DNA from: Oscillospiraceae bacterium
GTDB taxonomy: Bacteria > Bacillota > Clostridia > UMGS1810
Assembly (NCBI GenBank): GCA_021629085.1
Contig: JAJXRJ010000010.1
Coordinates: forward strand, 1-62,939
Reading direction: 5' to 3'
DNA length: 62,939 nt
The translations under genes were made by a program, and so were the position numbers. This document shows, one piece after another, positions 33,465-43,119 of this stretch. The notes beneath the pieces are model-generated. The model did not search any database, was not told where the DNA came from, and saw nothing but the letters and a program-made list of their open reading frames with translations. Numbering within the stretch: position 1 is the stretch's first letter; each line of letters begins with the position of its first letter.

Positions 33465-35879
33465 ATGGCATATAAGAAAGAGCAGGTACTCTCACTGATT
33501 GAAAAAGAGTGCTTAAACCACTTTGGATGTTACTTAAAAGAGGCAACCAACCAGCAGATATACAAGGCGCTCTGCCTGGTGGTAAAAGACCTTCTGGCGG
33601 AAAAACGCAAACGCTTTTATGAGGCACATAAGCAAAAAGGGGAAAAACAGGTGTATTACATGTCCATGGAGTTTTTGGTGGGCACGTCGCTTAGGAACAA
33701 CCTGTATAACCTGGGGCTGGAGCGCATTTTTAAAAACGCCTTAAAGGATGCAAAGATTGACATTGACGCGCTGTATGCCATTGAGCCCGACGCGGGTTTG
33801 GGCAACGGCGGATTGGGGCGCCTGGCTTCGTGCTACATGGATTCCATGACCTCACTGGGGATGATGGGCACCGGGTTTTCCATCCGGTATGAGTTTGGCA
33901 TTTTTAAGCAGAAGATTGTGGACGGCTGGCAGGTGGAATTCCCCGACAACTGGCTGGACATGGGCGGCGTTTGGCTCAACCGCCGGGCGGACGAGGCGTT
34001 TGAGGTGAAATTTGGCGGCTATGTGATGGAAAACTGGGACAACGGCAAGCTCCATGTGCGTCACGAGGGGTACAATTCCGTGATGGCAATCCCTTACGAC
34101 ATGTTCATTTCCGGCTATGACACCGATGCGGTCAACAAGCTGGTGCTGTGGAGTGCAAAATCCAAAAACAGCATGGATATGAACGCGTTTTCCCGCGGGG
34201 AATACATGAAATCGCTGGAGGAAAACACCATGGCAGAGGTCATCTCCAAGGTGCTCTACCCGGCGGACGACCACATAGAGGGCAAGCGGCTGCGCATTAA
34301 GCAGCAGTACCTTTTGGTGTCGGCGTCTTTGCAAAGCATCCTAAAGCAGCACTTAGACCGCTACGGCACGCTGGACAATCTGGCCGACAAGGTGGCCATC
34401 CACATCAACGACACACACCCTGCGCTGTGCGTGCCCGAGCTTATGCGGCTTCTCATTGACGAGCACGGCTATGATTGGGACCCGGCCTGGGAGATTGTGC
34501 AAAATACGCTCACCTACACCAACCACACGGTGATGAGCGAGGCGCTGGAAAAATGGCCGGAGAGCCTGTTTTCCGCAGAGCTGCCGCGCGTGTACCAGAT
34601 TGTGGCCGAAATTAACCGCCGCCTGATGGAACAGCTCCGGGCGGTGTATCACGACGACTTTGCCAAGCTGGAATATATGGCGGTGCTTGCAAAGGGCGAG
34701 GTGCGCATGGCAAATTTGTGCCTTGCGGCCTGCCACAAAATCAACGGCGTGTCCAAGCTGCACAGCGATATCCTCATCCACAGCATTTTTAAAGATTACT
34801 ATTACGTCTCTCCTGAGAAGTTTTTAAACGTCACCAACGGCATTGCCTACCGGCGCTGGCTGTGCCAGTCCAACCCGGAGCTCACGAGGCTTCTTACAAA
34901 CCTCATTGGGGACGCCTTTTTGCACGACGCTACGGCGCTTGCCAGGCTGTTAAAATATCACGGCGACAAAAACGTGCTTTTGGAGCTTCGGCGGGTGAAG
35001 CTTTCCAACAAGCGGCGGCTTGCCGATTATATTGCGTCGGCAAACGGCGTCAATGTGGACCCGGAATCCATATTTGACGTGCAGATCAAACGGCTGCACG
35101 AATACAAGCGGCAGCTGTTAAACGCGCTGCACATCATGCACCTTTACAACCAGATGAAGGAAAACCCCCATTTGGATGTTCCGCCGCGCACCTTCCTCTT
35201 TGCCGCCAAAGCCTCGGCGGGCTACAAGATGGCAAAGCAGATCATCCGGCTGATTTCTGCAGTGGGAAGCCTGGTGAACAACGACCCTGCCGTGCGCGAC
35301 CGGCTCAAGGTGATCTTTTTGGAGGACTACAAGGTGTCGCTGGCCGAAATCATCATCCCGGCGGCCGAAATTTCCGAGCAGATTTCCATTGCGGGCAAGG
35401 AGGCGTCCGGCACGGGCAACATGAAGCTCATGATCAACGGCGCGGTGACGCTGGGCACGCTGGACGGCGCGAATGTGGAAATTTACGAGCAGGTGGGGGA
35501 GGACAACATCTTTTTGTTTGGCCTGACCGCGCCCGAGGTGGAGGCGCTGTGGCAAAAGGGCTACCGCCCGCACGAGTATGTGGCAAAAAGCCCCGCCCTA
35601 AAGGCTGTGCTTGACATGCTCACCTCCGGCGTTTTGGGCGTGCGGTTTGGCGACATTGCAAAGTCGCTTTTGACAGACGCCTATGGCCAGAGCGATGCGT
35701 ATATGACGCTGGCGGACTTTGACGCCTATGTAAAGGCACAGGCGCGCGTGGGCGAAACCTACCGCGACACCGACCGGTTTACCGACATGTCGCTTATAAA
35801 CATTGCAAAGGCGGGCGTCTTTTCGTCCGACCGCGCAGTGGCGCAGTATGCAAAAAATATTTGGGATATAAAATTGTAA
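33465..35879 (+). CDS. glgP: Glycogen phosphorylase GlgP (GT35)
   Basis: This 804-residue enzyme releases glucose-1-phosphate from glycogen. The GxGGLGRL-type motif appears in DAGLGNGGLGRLASCYMDS. The pyridoxal phosphate lysine is in KEASGTGNMK, followed by INGAVTLGTLDGANVEI. It is cotranscribed with the synthesis genes, 15 bases after glgA. A hairpin follows, before the next gene. Confidence 0.96.
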   Translation: MAYKKEQVLSLIEKECLNHFGCYLKEATNQQIYKALCLVVKDLLAEKRKRFYEAHKQKGEKQVYYMSMEFLVGTSLRNNLYNLGLERIFKNALKDAKIDIDALYAIEPDAGLGNGGLGRLASCYMDSMTSLGMMGTGFSIRYEFGIFKQKIVDGWQVEFPDNWLDMGGVWLNRRADEAFEVKFGGYVMENWDNGKLHVRHEGYNSVMAIPYDMFISGYDTDAVNKLVLWSAKSKNSMDMNAFSRGEYMKSLEENTMAEVISKVLYPADDHIEGKRLRIKQQYLLVSASLQSILKQHLDRYGTLDNLADKVAIHINDTHPALCVPELMRLLIDEHGYDWDPAWEIVQNTLTYTNHTVMSEALEKWPESLFSAELPRVYQIVAEINRRLMEQLRAVYHDDFAKLEYMAVLAKGEVRMANLCLAACHKINGVSKLHSDILIHSIFKDYYYVSPEKFLNVTNGIAYRRWLCQSNPELTRLLTNLIGDAFLHDATALARLLKYHGDKNVLLELRRVKLSNKRRLADYIASANGVNVDPESIFDVQIKRLHEYKRQLLNALHIMHLYNQMKENPHLDVPPRTFLFAAKASAGYKMAKQIIRLISAVGSLVNNDPAVRDRLKVIFLEDYKVSLAEIIIPAAEISEQISIAGKEASGTGNMKLMINGAVTLGTLDGANVEIYEQVGEDNIFLFGLTAPEVEALWQKGYRPHEYVAKSPALKAVLDMLTSGVLGVRFGDIAKSLLTDAYGQSDAYMTLADFDAYVKAQARVGETYRDTDRFTDMSLINIAKAGVFSSDRAVAQYAKNIWDIKL

Positions 35880-35898
35880 GCATTGCGGAACACTTGTA

Positions 35899-35930
35899 TT
35901 AGGGCGGCAGCTTTCCGCCCTAAATTTTAT
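35899..35930 (+). terminator. Hairpin between glgP and the GH13 gene
   Basis: TTAGGGCGG and CCGCCCTAA arms with a 7-base loop are followed by ATTTTATTT. It may act as a partial terminator, lowering expression of the downstream GH13 gene. Confidence 0.65.
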
Positions 35931-35946
35931 TTCAGGGTGATCAACA

Positions 35947-37788
35947 TTGACAGACATTCGCTATCACAGCCGGGATACTGCCTATAAAACCCCCTTTGGC
36001 GCGCTGCGGCGCAAGGAGGAGTGCAGCATCTTTATAGAGGTCCCGGCGCATTTTTTTGTAAAGGCGTGTTTTCTTTGCATCTCGGGCGAAACCGGGTTTT
36101 TGATGCGCGTGCCCATGCAAAGGGCGGACGGGCCGGACGGCTATGCCCGCTATGGGTGCACGTTTTGCCTGCCCCTTTGCGGCCTTTACTTTTACAATTT
36201 CTACATGGAGGGCGAACACGGCGGGTTTGAGGTGTCAAAAACGGGGGACGCCGCCAGCATCGGTGCGGGCGACAAGTGGCAAATCACCTGCTTTGACGAG
36301 CACTTTGACACGCCGGACGCGTTTAAGGGGCGGGTGTATTATCAGATTTTCCCCGACCGGTTTGCCATTGGCGAGGCGGCCGACTGCACAGGCAAGCTTG
36401 GCCCGTACACCGTGCACAAGGACGTGCACGACATGCCGGTGTATTTGCCCAACGAGCACGGCGAGGTGCTCAACAACGACTTTTTTGGCGGGAACCTTTC
36501 CGGCATCCGGCAAAAGCTGCCCTACCTTAGGGAGCTTGGCGTGGGCGTGCTCTATCTAAACCCCATTTTTATGGCGTTTTCCTCCCACCGCTACGACACG
36601 GCCGACTATATGCGCATTGACCCCATGCTGGGCACAGAGGAAGATTTTAAGGCCCTTTGCGACGATGCGCACAAGCTTGGGATGCAGGTGGTGATGGACT
36701 GTGCGTTTTCCCACACTGGCAGCGACAGCGTGTATTTTGACAAACAAAACCGCTTTGGCGGCGGCGCCTATCACGACCCCAGCTCCCGGTACAGAAGCTG
36801 GTATCAGTTTACGCAGTATCCGCACCAGTACACCAGCTGGTGGGGCATTGAGACGCTGCCCTGTGTCAATGAGATGGACAAAAGCTACCTTGACTACATT
36901 ATTTGGAATGAAAACAGCGTGGTTGCGCACTATTTGGCGCTGGGGGCGGACGGCATCCGGCTGGATGTGGCAGACGAGCTGCCCGACGAATTTATTGCCG
37001 CCTTAAAGGCGCGCATGCGGCAACTAAAGCCCGGCGCACTGCTCATCGGCGAGGTTTGGGAGGATGCGTCCAACAAAATAAGCTATGGCAAGCGGCGCGA
37101 ATACTTTACCAAGGACGAGCTGGACAGCGTGATGAACTATCCGTTCCGCACGGCCATTTTGGACTTTGTAAACGGGCATATGGACGCGCATGCGTGGATG
37201 GACAGTGTGGGGCGCATTTGCGAAAACTATCCCAAGCCGGTGCTGGACTGCGTGATGAACAGCCTCTCGACCCACGACACCATCCGGGTGATAAACGCGG
37301 TGGGGGATGTGCCAAACGATTTGAGCCGCGACCAGAAGGCGGCGTTCACATTTTCCCATGAGGCCTATAAAGCGGCCATTTTGCGCGTGAAGCTGTGCGC
37401 ATTTTTGCAGTTTATGCTGCCCGGGTGCGCGTGCATTTATTACGGCGACGAAATTGGCATGGACGGGTTTGAGGACCCGTTTAACCGGCAGTTTTACCGC
37501 TGGGACAGGAAGGATGAGGCGCTTTTTGCCTTTTACAAAACGCTGGCTGCGTATAAAAATACGCTTACGGCGCTTAAGGACGGCGCGTTTTCGCCGGTGT
37601 TTGCAAAGGGGCGCGCGCTTGCGTTTTCCCGCACCGCGAAGGATAGCGCGGTGATTGCCGCCGCCAATGCGGGGGATGCGCCGGTGTTACTGCCGTTTTC
37701 GGGCGAGGCGCTGCTACAAGCCGGGCTGGAACGGACAGAACAGGGCCTGTTGCTGCACAAAAACGGGTTTTTGCTGTTAAAGCCATAA
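35947..37788 (+). CDS. GH13 alpha-glucanase (neopullulanase/cyclomaltodextrinase type)
   Basis: This 613-residue cytoplasmic enzyme has an N-terminal beta-domain (about 1-110) and a GH13 barrel with all catalytic residues: nucleophile D340 in GIRLDVADE, acid/base E369 in IGEVWED and stabiliser D444 in LSTHDT. A C-terminal beta-domain completes it. The N-domain and TSWWGIETLPCVNEMD segment fit neopullulanase-like members, which trim maltodextrins or branched glucans. The likely start is a TTG with a weak agggtgat site, which suggests low translation. It sits at the end of the glg operon and probably works on GlgP limit dextrins. Confidence 0.88.
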   Translation: MTDIRYHSRDTAYKTPFGALRRKEECSIFIEVPAHFFVKACFLCISGETGFLMRVPMQRADGPDGYARYGCTFCLPLCGLYFYNFYMEGEHGGFEVSKTGDAASIGAGDKWQITCFDEHFDTPDAFKGRVYYQIFPDRFAIGEAADCTGKLGPYTVHKDVHDMPVYLPNEHGEVLNNDFFGGNLSGIRQKLPYLRELGVGVLYLNPIFMAFSSHRYDTADYMRIDPMLGTEEDFKALCDDAHKLGMQVVMDCAFSHTGSDSVYFDKQNRFGGGAYHDPSSRYRSWYQFTQYPHQYTSWWGIETLPCVNEMDKSYLDYIIWNENSVVAHYLALGADGIRLDVADELPDEFIAALKARMRQLKPGALLIGEVWEDASNKISYGKRREYFTKDELDSVMNYPFRTAILDFVNGHMDAHAWMDSVGRICENYPKPVLDCVMNSLSTHDTIRVINAVGDVPNDLSRDQKAAFTFSHEAYKAAILRVKLCAFLQFMLPGCACIYYGDEIGMDGFEDPFNRQFYRWDRKDEALFAFYKTLAAYKNTLTALKDGAFSPVFAKGRALAFSRTAKDSAVIAAANAGDAPVLLPFSGEALLQAGLERTEQGLLLHKNGFLLLKP

Positions 37789-37810
37789 ACATCTAAAAAT
37801 CATAAATTGC

Positions 37811-37864
37811 CGCACCCCATCATATACATTATTGAACATGTAGCAGATGGGGTGCGATGCTTTT
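37811..37864 (+). terminator. Hairpin ending the glycogen operon
   Basis: Perfect 11-base arms CGCACCCCATC (37811-37821) and GATGGGGTGCG (37846-37856) flank a 24-base loop and are followed by ATGCTTTTGTT. The T-run is short, so termination may be incomplete. The 3' arm abuts an ATG at 37857 that is therefore an unlikely start codon. Confidence 0.6.
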
Positions 37865-37877
37865 GTTAAAGGACAAA

Positions 37878-38918
37878 ATGAAATGTGTTTTCAGCCGCAA
37901 AAACATGCGGCGGCCTTTGATAAAATGGATTGCCCTGGCGTGCGGCGCAGCGGCAGTTTTTTTTGCGGCGGGGCGTTTGTTTGCCGCGCCGGCCGCTGTG
38001 CACACCAGCGGGGAGGGCGGGGATTTTATCAAGTGGGTGGATTTTAACGTCACCAAGGAGGCCATGCAAAAGGCCATGGACTATGACATACAGACGCATT
38101 TGGAGGAAGTGCACATTGACTGGATTGACCTTTTGGCGCTGTGCGGGGTAAAGTGCGGCGGCAATTTTAAAAATTTTAACACAGCCGACCTGGACGCCAT
38201 GGCCGCACAGCTAAAAGACGGCACGCCCATTTCTGAGCTTATCACCAGCGAGAAATATTTCCAGTATTACAAAGACGCCTACACCGCGGTTTTGGGCGGG
38301 TTTTTGGGCTATTACTACCAGAAAACGGAAACGGGCTGGGAGGAGGTTTACGGGCTCAAGGGCTTTTCGCCCATTGCGAAAGGGTTTGGGTTTTCGCACT
38401 ACCGCGACTTTGGAAACAGCCGGTCGTACGGCTTTGCGCGCAGGCATCTGGGCAACGATTTGATGGGCAGCATTGGCACGCCGGTGGTTGCGGTGGAATC
38501 GGGCGTGGTGGAGGCCATTGGCTGGAACCGGTACGGCGGCTGGCGCATTGGCATCCGGAGCTTTGATACGCAGCGCTATTACTACTATGCGCATTTGCGC
38601 AAGGATTTCCCCTATCACACCGGCTTAGAAGAGGGGTCGGTGGTAAAGGCGGGGGATGTGATTGGATATTTGGGCATGACAGGGTACAGCACCAAGGAAA
38701 ATGTCAACAACATCAATGTGCCGCACTTGCACTTTGGCATGCAGATTATCTTTGACGAATCGCAAAAGGACGGCAACAATGAGATATGGATTGACGTGTA
38801 TGACATTGTGGAATTTTTGCAGCAAAACCGCTCGGCAGTGGAGAAGGATGAAGCGGACAAAAACTACAACCGGACAATCGATTTTACCGAGCGCAGCCTT
38901 ATGGAATACGGGGGGTAG
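37878..38918 (+). CDS. Membrane-anchored M23 (LytM) peptidase
   Basis: This protein of about 346 residues has an N-terminal membrane anchor (LIKWIALACGAAAVFFAAG). An uncharacterised helical region (about 50-165) is followed by an M23 domain (about 175-300) with the zinc motif HLGND and the catalytic HLHFG. The enzyme probably cleaves peptidoglycan cross-links outside the membrane. The start at 37878 is preferred: an aaagga lies just before it, while the upstream ATG at 37857 abuts the terminator arm. The deacetylase gene begins 3 bases after its stop, so the pair likely acts together on cell wall or cortex. Confidence 0.88.
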   Translation: MKCVFSRKNMRRPLIKWIALACGAAAVFFAAGRLFAAPAAVHTSGEGGDFIKWVDFNVTKEAMQKAMDYDIQTHLEEVHIDWIDLLALCGVKCGGNFKNFNTADLDAMAAQLKDGTPISELITSEKYFQYYKDAYTAVLGGFLGYYYQKTETGWEEVYGLKGFSPIAKGFGFSHYRDFGNSRSYGFARRHLGNDLMGSIGTPVVAVESGVVEAIGWNRYGGWRIGIRSFDTQRYYYYAHLRKDFPYHTGLEEGSVVKAGDVIGYLGMTGYSTKENVNNINVPHLHFGMQIIFDESQKDGNNEIWIDVYDIVEFLQQNRSAVEKDEADKNYNRTIDFTERSLMEYGG

Positions 38919-38920
38919 GG

Positions 38921-39793
38921 ATGAGACAATTATGCAGCACGCTTTTGATGGTGCTATTTTCCATTGTGTTTATTTGCTACAGCCTGTGCGCCATGTTTGT
39001 GGAAACCTCGCTTCTGGCGTCCACCACAAACGTGTATGGCGCGGACACGGTCAATGTCCCCATCATTATGTACCATCTGTTTTTAAAGGACAGCTCCAAG
39101 TGGGGCAAGTTTATTTTGCCGCCCGACCAGTTTGCAAACGATATTGCCTATATCAAGGAGCGCGGCTATGAGCCAATCTTTTTTTCCCAGCTCATTGACT
39201 ATGTGGAAAACGGCACCCCGCTGCCCCAAAAACCCATTATGATCACCTTTGACGACGGGTATTACAACAACTACCTCTACGCCTTCCCGGTGTTAAAGCA
39301 ATACGACTGCAAGGCGGTGTTTTCGGTGATTGGCAAATATGCCGACCTCTACTCCCAGACCGGCGAGGCAAACGCCTATTACACCCACGCCACCTGGAGC
39401 CAGATTGACGAGATGCTCTCGTCCGGGCTGGTGGAGATTCAAAACCACTCCTACGATTTGCACTCCAACACCAAGGAGCGCACCGGCGCGGCCAAGAAAA
39501 AGGGGGAGAGCACCGAGGTGTATCAGAAGCTTCTGTTTGACGATTTAAAGCGCAACCACGATTTGATTGTGGAGCACACCGGCGTGTCGCCCTCCATTTT
39601 CACCTATCCGTTTGGCAGCATGAGCAAGGATTCCGAGGCGGTCATAAAGCAATTGGGCTATAAGGGCAGCCTCTCTTGCGAAACTGGCACCAACCAGGTG
39701 ACGCGCGACCCGGAGTGCCTGTTTAAAATGAAGCGCTACAACCGCCCGTACGGGAAGTCGAGCAAGGAATTTTTTGACCCGTTTTTGCCATAA
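38921..39793 (+). CDS. Polysaccharide deacetylase (NodB domain)
   Basis: This 290-residue protein has a signal or anchor helix (LLMVLFSIVFICYSLCAMF) and a NodB deacetylase domain (about 95-290). Metal-site motifs are TFDDG (MITFDDGYYNN) and HSYDLH. A later FTYPFGS segment is typical of the family. It likely deacetylates peptidoglycan N-acetyl sugars, as spore PdaA/PdaB-type enzymes do, but the substrate is inferred. It is translationally linked to the preceding M23 peptidase gene (3-base gap). Confidence 0.9.
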   Translation: MRQLCSTLLMVLFSIVFICYSLCAMFVETSLLASTTNVYGADTVNVPIIMYHLFLKDSSKWGKFILPPDQFANDIAYIKERGYEPIFFSQLIDYVENGTPLPQKPIMITFDDGYYNNYLYAFPVLKQYDCKAVFSVIGKYADLYSQTGEANAYYTHATWSQIDEMLSSGLVEIQNHSYDLHSNTKERTGAAKKKGESTEVYQKLLFDDLKRNHDLIVEHTGVSPSIFTYPFGSMSKDSEAVIKQLGYKGSLSCETGTNQVTRDPECLFKMKRYNRPYGKSSKEFFDPFLP

Positions 39794-39798
39794 TCTGC

Positions 39799-39837
39799 TT
39801 GCATTTTTTTTGCGTGTGTGATAGGATAATTGCTATC
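39799..39837 (+). promoter_or_regulatory. Probable promoter of the beta-galactosidase gene with small inverted repeat
   Basis: TTGCAT (39799-39804) and TAGGAT (39822-39827) are spaced by 17 bases. GATAG-8 bases-CTATC (39820-39837) overlaps the -10 and could be an operator, though five-base arms in AT-rich DNA can arise by chance. Confidence 0.45.
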
Positions 39838-39858
39838 AAAATACATAGGAGGATTCTT

Positions 39859-42800
39859 ATGATGACAAATCTACCAGACTGGCAAAACAGGGAGATCATT
39901 GGCAGGAATGTGCTGCGCCCGCACGCCACACTGATGCCTTTTTCAAGCGTCCCGGCCGCGCAAACAAGCAGCCGCGGGCAGTCGCCCTTTTTTAGGCTTT
40001 TGAACGGATCGTGGAAGTTTTTCTACTGCGACTATGTGCTGGATGCGCCGGACGATTTTTTTGCCCCAGGCTATGACGATGCCGGGTGGGGTCAAATCCC
40101 GGTGCCGGGCTGCTGGCAGTTTTATGGCTATGGCAGGAAAAATTATTTAAACATCCGCTACCCGTTCCCGGTGGACCCGCCGGATGTGCCCTATGAAAAC
40201 GCGGTGGGGTGCTACCGTACGTCCTTTGTGGTGCCCGATGCCTGGGCGGGCAAGCGCATCCGCCTTTCGTTTGGCGGGGTGTGCAGCGCGTTCCACGTTT
40301 GGGTCAACGGCCTTCTGGTGGGCTTTTCCCAGGGCAGCCACCTGCCGTCGGAGTTTGACATCACCCCTTACATACAAAAGGGCGGAAATGTGCTTGCCGT
40401 AAAGGTGTACCAGTGGAGCTACGCCTCCTATTTGGAAAGCCAGGACATGTGGCGGCTAAATGGGATTTTCCGCGACGTGTGCCTCATTGCCGAGGATAAC
40501 ACGGCCATCCGGGACGTATTTGCGCATGCCACGCTGGACGATACCTATACCGACGGGCTTTTGCGCGCCGAGGTGGAAATTTCGGGCCCCACAGACGGGT
40601 ATGCTTTGCGCGCAACGCTCAAAGATGCGCATGGCGCGGAAATTTGGAGCGAGGAAAGGGCGGCGGCAAACGCCATGGAGTTTTGCCACACCGTGCCAAA
40701 GGCGGACAAGTGGTCGGCGGAAACGCCCTGCCTCTATCCGCTCATCCTGGAGCTGAAAAAAGGGGGCAGCCTGGTTTCCTGCGTGCAAATCAAGGTGGGG
40801 TTTCGGAAAATTGAAATTAAAGGCAGGGTGTTTTTGGTAAACGGCCAAAACATCAAGCTAAAGGGCGTGAACCGGCACGATACGCACCCGGATTTGGGCT
40901 ATGCGGTGCCATATGACGCCATGGTAAAGGACATCATAGTGATGAAGCAGCACAATATAAACGCCGTGCGCACGTCGCACTATCCCAACGACCCGCGCTG
41001 GCTAGATTTGTGCGACGAGTACGGGCTGTATGTGATTGACGAGGCGGACATTGAAACCCACGGCTTTTGGCAGACGGGGCAGTGCAACCGCATCTCGGAC
41101 GACCCTGCGTGGGAGAAGCTGTTTTTAGACCGCGCGGTGCGCATGGTGGAGCGGGATAAAAACCACCCCTGCATCCTGTTGTGGTCGCTGGGGAACGAAT
41201 CGGGCATTGGGTGCAACCAGAAGGCCATGTCCGGCTGGATTAAATCGCGCGATAACAGCCGGCCCATCCACTATGAAGCCGCCACGCGGGACGGCGATGA
41301 ATCGGCGGTGGACGTGTCCTCCAACATGTACGCCTCGGTGGAGCAGTGCCTGGACTGGGCCACCAACCCCGCGCACGACAAGCCGTTTGTGCAGTGCGAA
41401 TATGCGCACGCCATGGGCAACAGCCCGGGCACTTTAAAAGAGTATCAGGAGATTTTTTATCAATATGACGCCATGATGGGCGGCTTTATTTGGGAGTGGG
41501 CGGAGCACGGCATGCGCGAGACAGACCAAAACGGCGCTGTCTATTTCCGGTATGGCGGCGACTACGGCGACTGGCCCCATGACGGGTGCTTTTGCATTGA
41601 CGGCCTTTGCACGCCCGACCGGGCGCCGCGGCCGGGGCTTTTAAACTTCAAGCAGGTCATTGCGCCTGTAAATATTTCGGACGACGGCATTTTAACGGGC
41701 CGCGTATCCATCACCAACCGGTTTGACATGGTGGACTTGAGCGGCATTTTTGGCCGGTGGGAGCTTATGCGCGACGGGCATTTAGTGCAAAGCGGCGCGC
41801 TTTCTATCCCGGAGGTTTTGCCGCACCAAACCAAACCGCTGCACGTGCCGTTTGACCGGGATGCGCTTATTTGCGGGCACGAATATTTTGTAAACTTCCG
41901 GTTTTTCTTGCAGTCGGACACCCTTTGGGCAAAGGCGGGGCACGAGGTGGCGCACACCCAGTTAAAAATCCCCGTAGAGGGCGCGGCAGCGCCGGCGGGC
42001 GGACTGCCTGTATCCGCATGCGGGCCGCTTCGCACATCAGAGCAAAACGGCTGCATCACCATTTGCGGCGACGGGTTTTGCTACACCTTCGGCCGCAATT
42101 TGGGCACGCTGACAAGTGCGGTGTATCACGGGCAGGAGCTTGTAAAATCCGGCCCGCTGCTAAACGTATTCTGGGCGCCCACCGACAACGACGACCACAA
42201 CGGCAATGGCATTGCGGCGGCGTGGCAAAAGTTTGGCCTTCACAGGATGCGCCACTACGTAAAGGGCATGCGGGTGTTGGAAAAAGCCGGCGCGGCAGTG
42301 GTGGAAATTGACGCGCAGCTTTGCGCGCCCACCTACCGTCCCATGTTTTCGGTGTCCTACACCTACACCGTGCGGCCAAGCGGCGAAATTGCGCTTGACA
42401 CAAACGTGACGGCGCACAGCCCGCGCTATGACGATACGGCGCTGCCGCGGCTTCCCAAGCTGGGGCTCAAACTGGTTGTGCCCGGCGCGCTCTCCACCAT
42501 GAAATGGTATGGGCGCGGGCCGCAGGAGAGCTATCCGGACAAGTGCGAGGCGGCGCTCATTGGACTTTATGAAGGGCAAGTCCAGGAGCAGTTTGTGCAC
42601 TACGTCCGCCCGCAGGAAAACGGGAACAAATCGGATGTGCGCTGGGCGTCTTTCACCGATTTGCAGGGGCTTGGCCTGTTTGTGGACGGGAACGAGCCCA
42701 TCCATGTGAGCGCGCGCTATTGCACCGACGAGGCGCTTGCAGCGGCCAGCCACACCAACGAGCTGGAATGGTCGGACGACATCACGCTGCACATTGACCA

Positions 42801-42954
42801 CAGGGTTTCGGGCGTGGGCAGCGAAAGCTGCGGGTCGGAGCCGCTGGAACCATATTGGGTAAAGGCCCAGGATGTGCAGTTTGCCATCCGGCTAAAACCG
42901 TTTTTGCGCGCCGCCATAGACGAAACCACGCTTTACCGCACAAAAGAAGCATAA
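39859..42954 (+). CDS. lacZ: GH2 beta-galactosidase (LacZ type)
   Basis: This protein of about 1031 residues has the five-domain LacZ layout: jelly-roll with sugar-binding residues (YRTSFVVPDAWAGKRIRLSFGGV), Ig-like domains, a TIM barrel with RTSHYPNDPRWLDLCDEYG, and a C-terminal beta-galactosidase small-chain domain. The acid/base is E447 in GNES and the nucleophile E514 in VQCEYAHAMG. No signal peptide is seen, so it is cytoplasmic. It hydrolyses beta-galactosides, and related GH2 enzymes accept plant oligosaccharides. An aggagg ribosome-binding site supports the ATG at 39859. Confidence 0.95.
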   Translation: MMTNLPDWQNREIIGRNVLRPHATLMPFSSVPAAQTSSRGQSPFFRLLNGSWKFFYCDYVLDAPDDFFAPGYDDAGWGQIPVPGCWQFYGYGRKNYLNIRYPFPVDPPDVPYENAVGCYRTSFVVPDAWAGKRIRLSFGGVCSAFHVWVNGLLVGFSQGSHLPSEFDITPYIQKGGNVLAVKVYQWSYASYLESQDMWRLNGIFRDVCLIAEDNTAIRDVFAHATLDDTYTDGLLRAEVEISGPTDGYALRATLKDAHGAEIWSEERAAANAMEFCHTVPKADKWSAETPCLYPLILELKKGGSLVSCVQIKVGFRKIEIKGRVFLVNGQNIKLKGVNRHDTHPDLGYAVPYDAMVKDIIVMKQHNINAVRTSHYPNDPRWLDLCDEYGLYVIDEADIETHGFWQTGQCNRISDDPAWEKLFLDRAVRMVERDKNHPCILLWSLGNESGIGCNQKAMSGWIKSRDNSRPIHYEAATRDGDESAVDVSSNMYASVEQCLDWATNPAHDKPFVQCEYAHAMGNSPGTLKEYQEIFYQYDAMMGGFIWEWAEHGMRETDQNGAVYFRYGGDYGDWPHDGCFCIDGLCTPDRAPRPGLLNFKQVIAPVNISDDGILTGRVSITNRFDMVDLSGIFGRWELMRDGHLVQSGALSIPEVLPHQTKPLHVPFDRDALICGHEYFVNFRFFLQSDTLWAKAGHEVAHTQLKIPVEGAAAPAGGLPVSACGPLRTSEQNGCITICGDGFCYTFGRNLGTLTSAVYHGQELVKSGPLLNVFWAPTDNDDHNGNGIAAAWQKFGLHRMRHYVKGMRVLEKAGAAVVEIDAQLCAPTYRPMFSVSYTYTVRPSGEIALDTNVTAHSPRYDDTALPRLPKLGLKLVVPGALSTMKWYGRGPQESYPDKCEAALIGLYEGQVQEQFVHYVRPQENGNKSDVRWASFTDLQGLGLFVDGNEPIHVSARYCTDEALAAASHTNELEWSDDITLHIDHRVSGVGSESCGSEPLEPYWVKAQDVQFAIRLKPFLRAAIDETTLYRTKEA

Positions 42955-42986
42955 AAAAACGCCCGTAAGGGGCGATAAGGCAAATA

Positions 42987-43006
42987 GGGGCGGCGTCCGC
43001 CGCCCC
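42987..43006. repeat. Perfect GC palindrome downstream of lacZ
   Basis: GGGGCGGCG-TC-CGCCGCCCC forms a compact, very stable hairpin between lacZ and the terminator at 43016. It may protect the 3' end of the mRNA. Confidence 0.5.
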
Positions 43007-43015
43007 TGAAACAGC

Positions 43016-43048
43016 AAAAAAAGCGCCTCAATGGGGGCGCTTTTTTCT
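43016..43048. terminator. Bidirectional terminator between lacZ and the unassigned enzyme gene
   Basis: AAAAAAGCGCC and GGCGCTTTTTT arms flank a short loop. It serves the plus-strand lacZ and the converging minus-strand gene. Confidence 0.88.
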
Positions 43049-43119
43049 TCGAAAAAGAGTGGCCGGGCGCTGCCGAATTTGCTTTGCCGTAATTTTTCAC
43101 AGGAAGTGCAACATAAGCG

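Noticed and set aside
42160..42801. A 213-codon minus-strand frame inside lacZ
   Set aside because: Antisense shadow of a complete GH2 gene with valine/arginine-rich composition and no ribosome-binding site.
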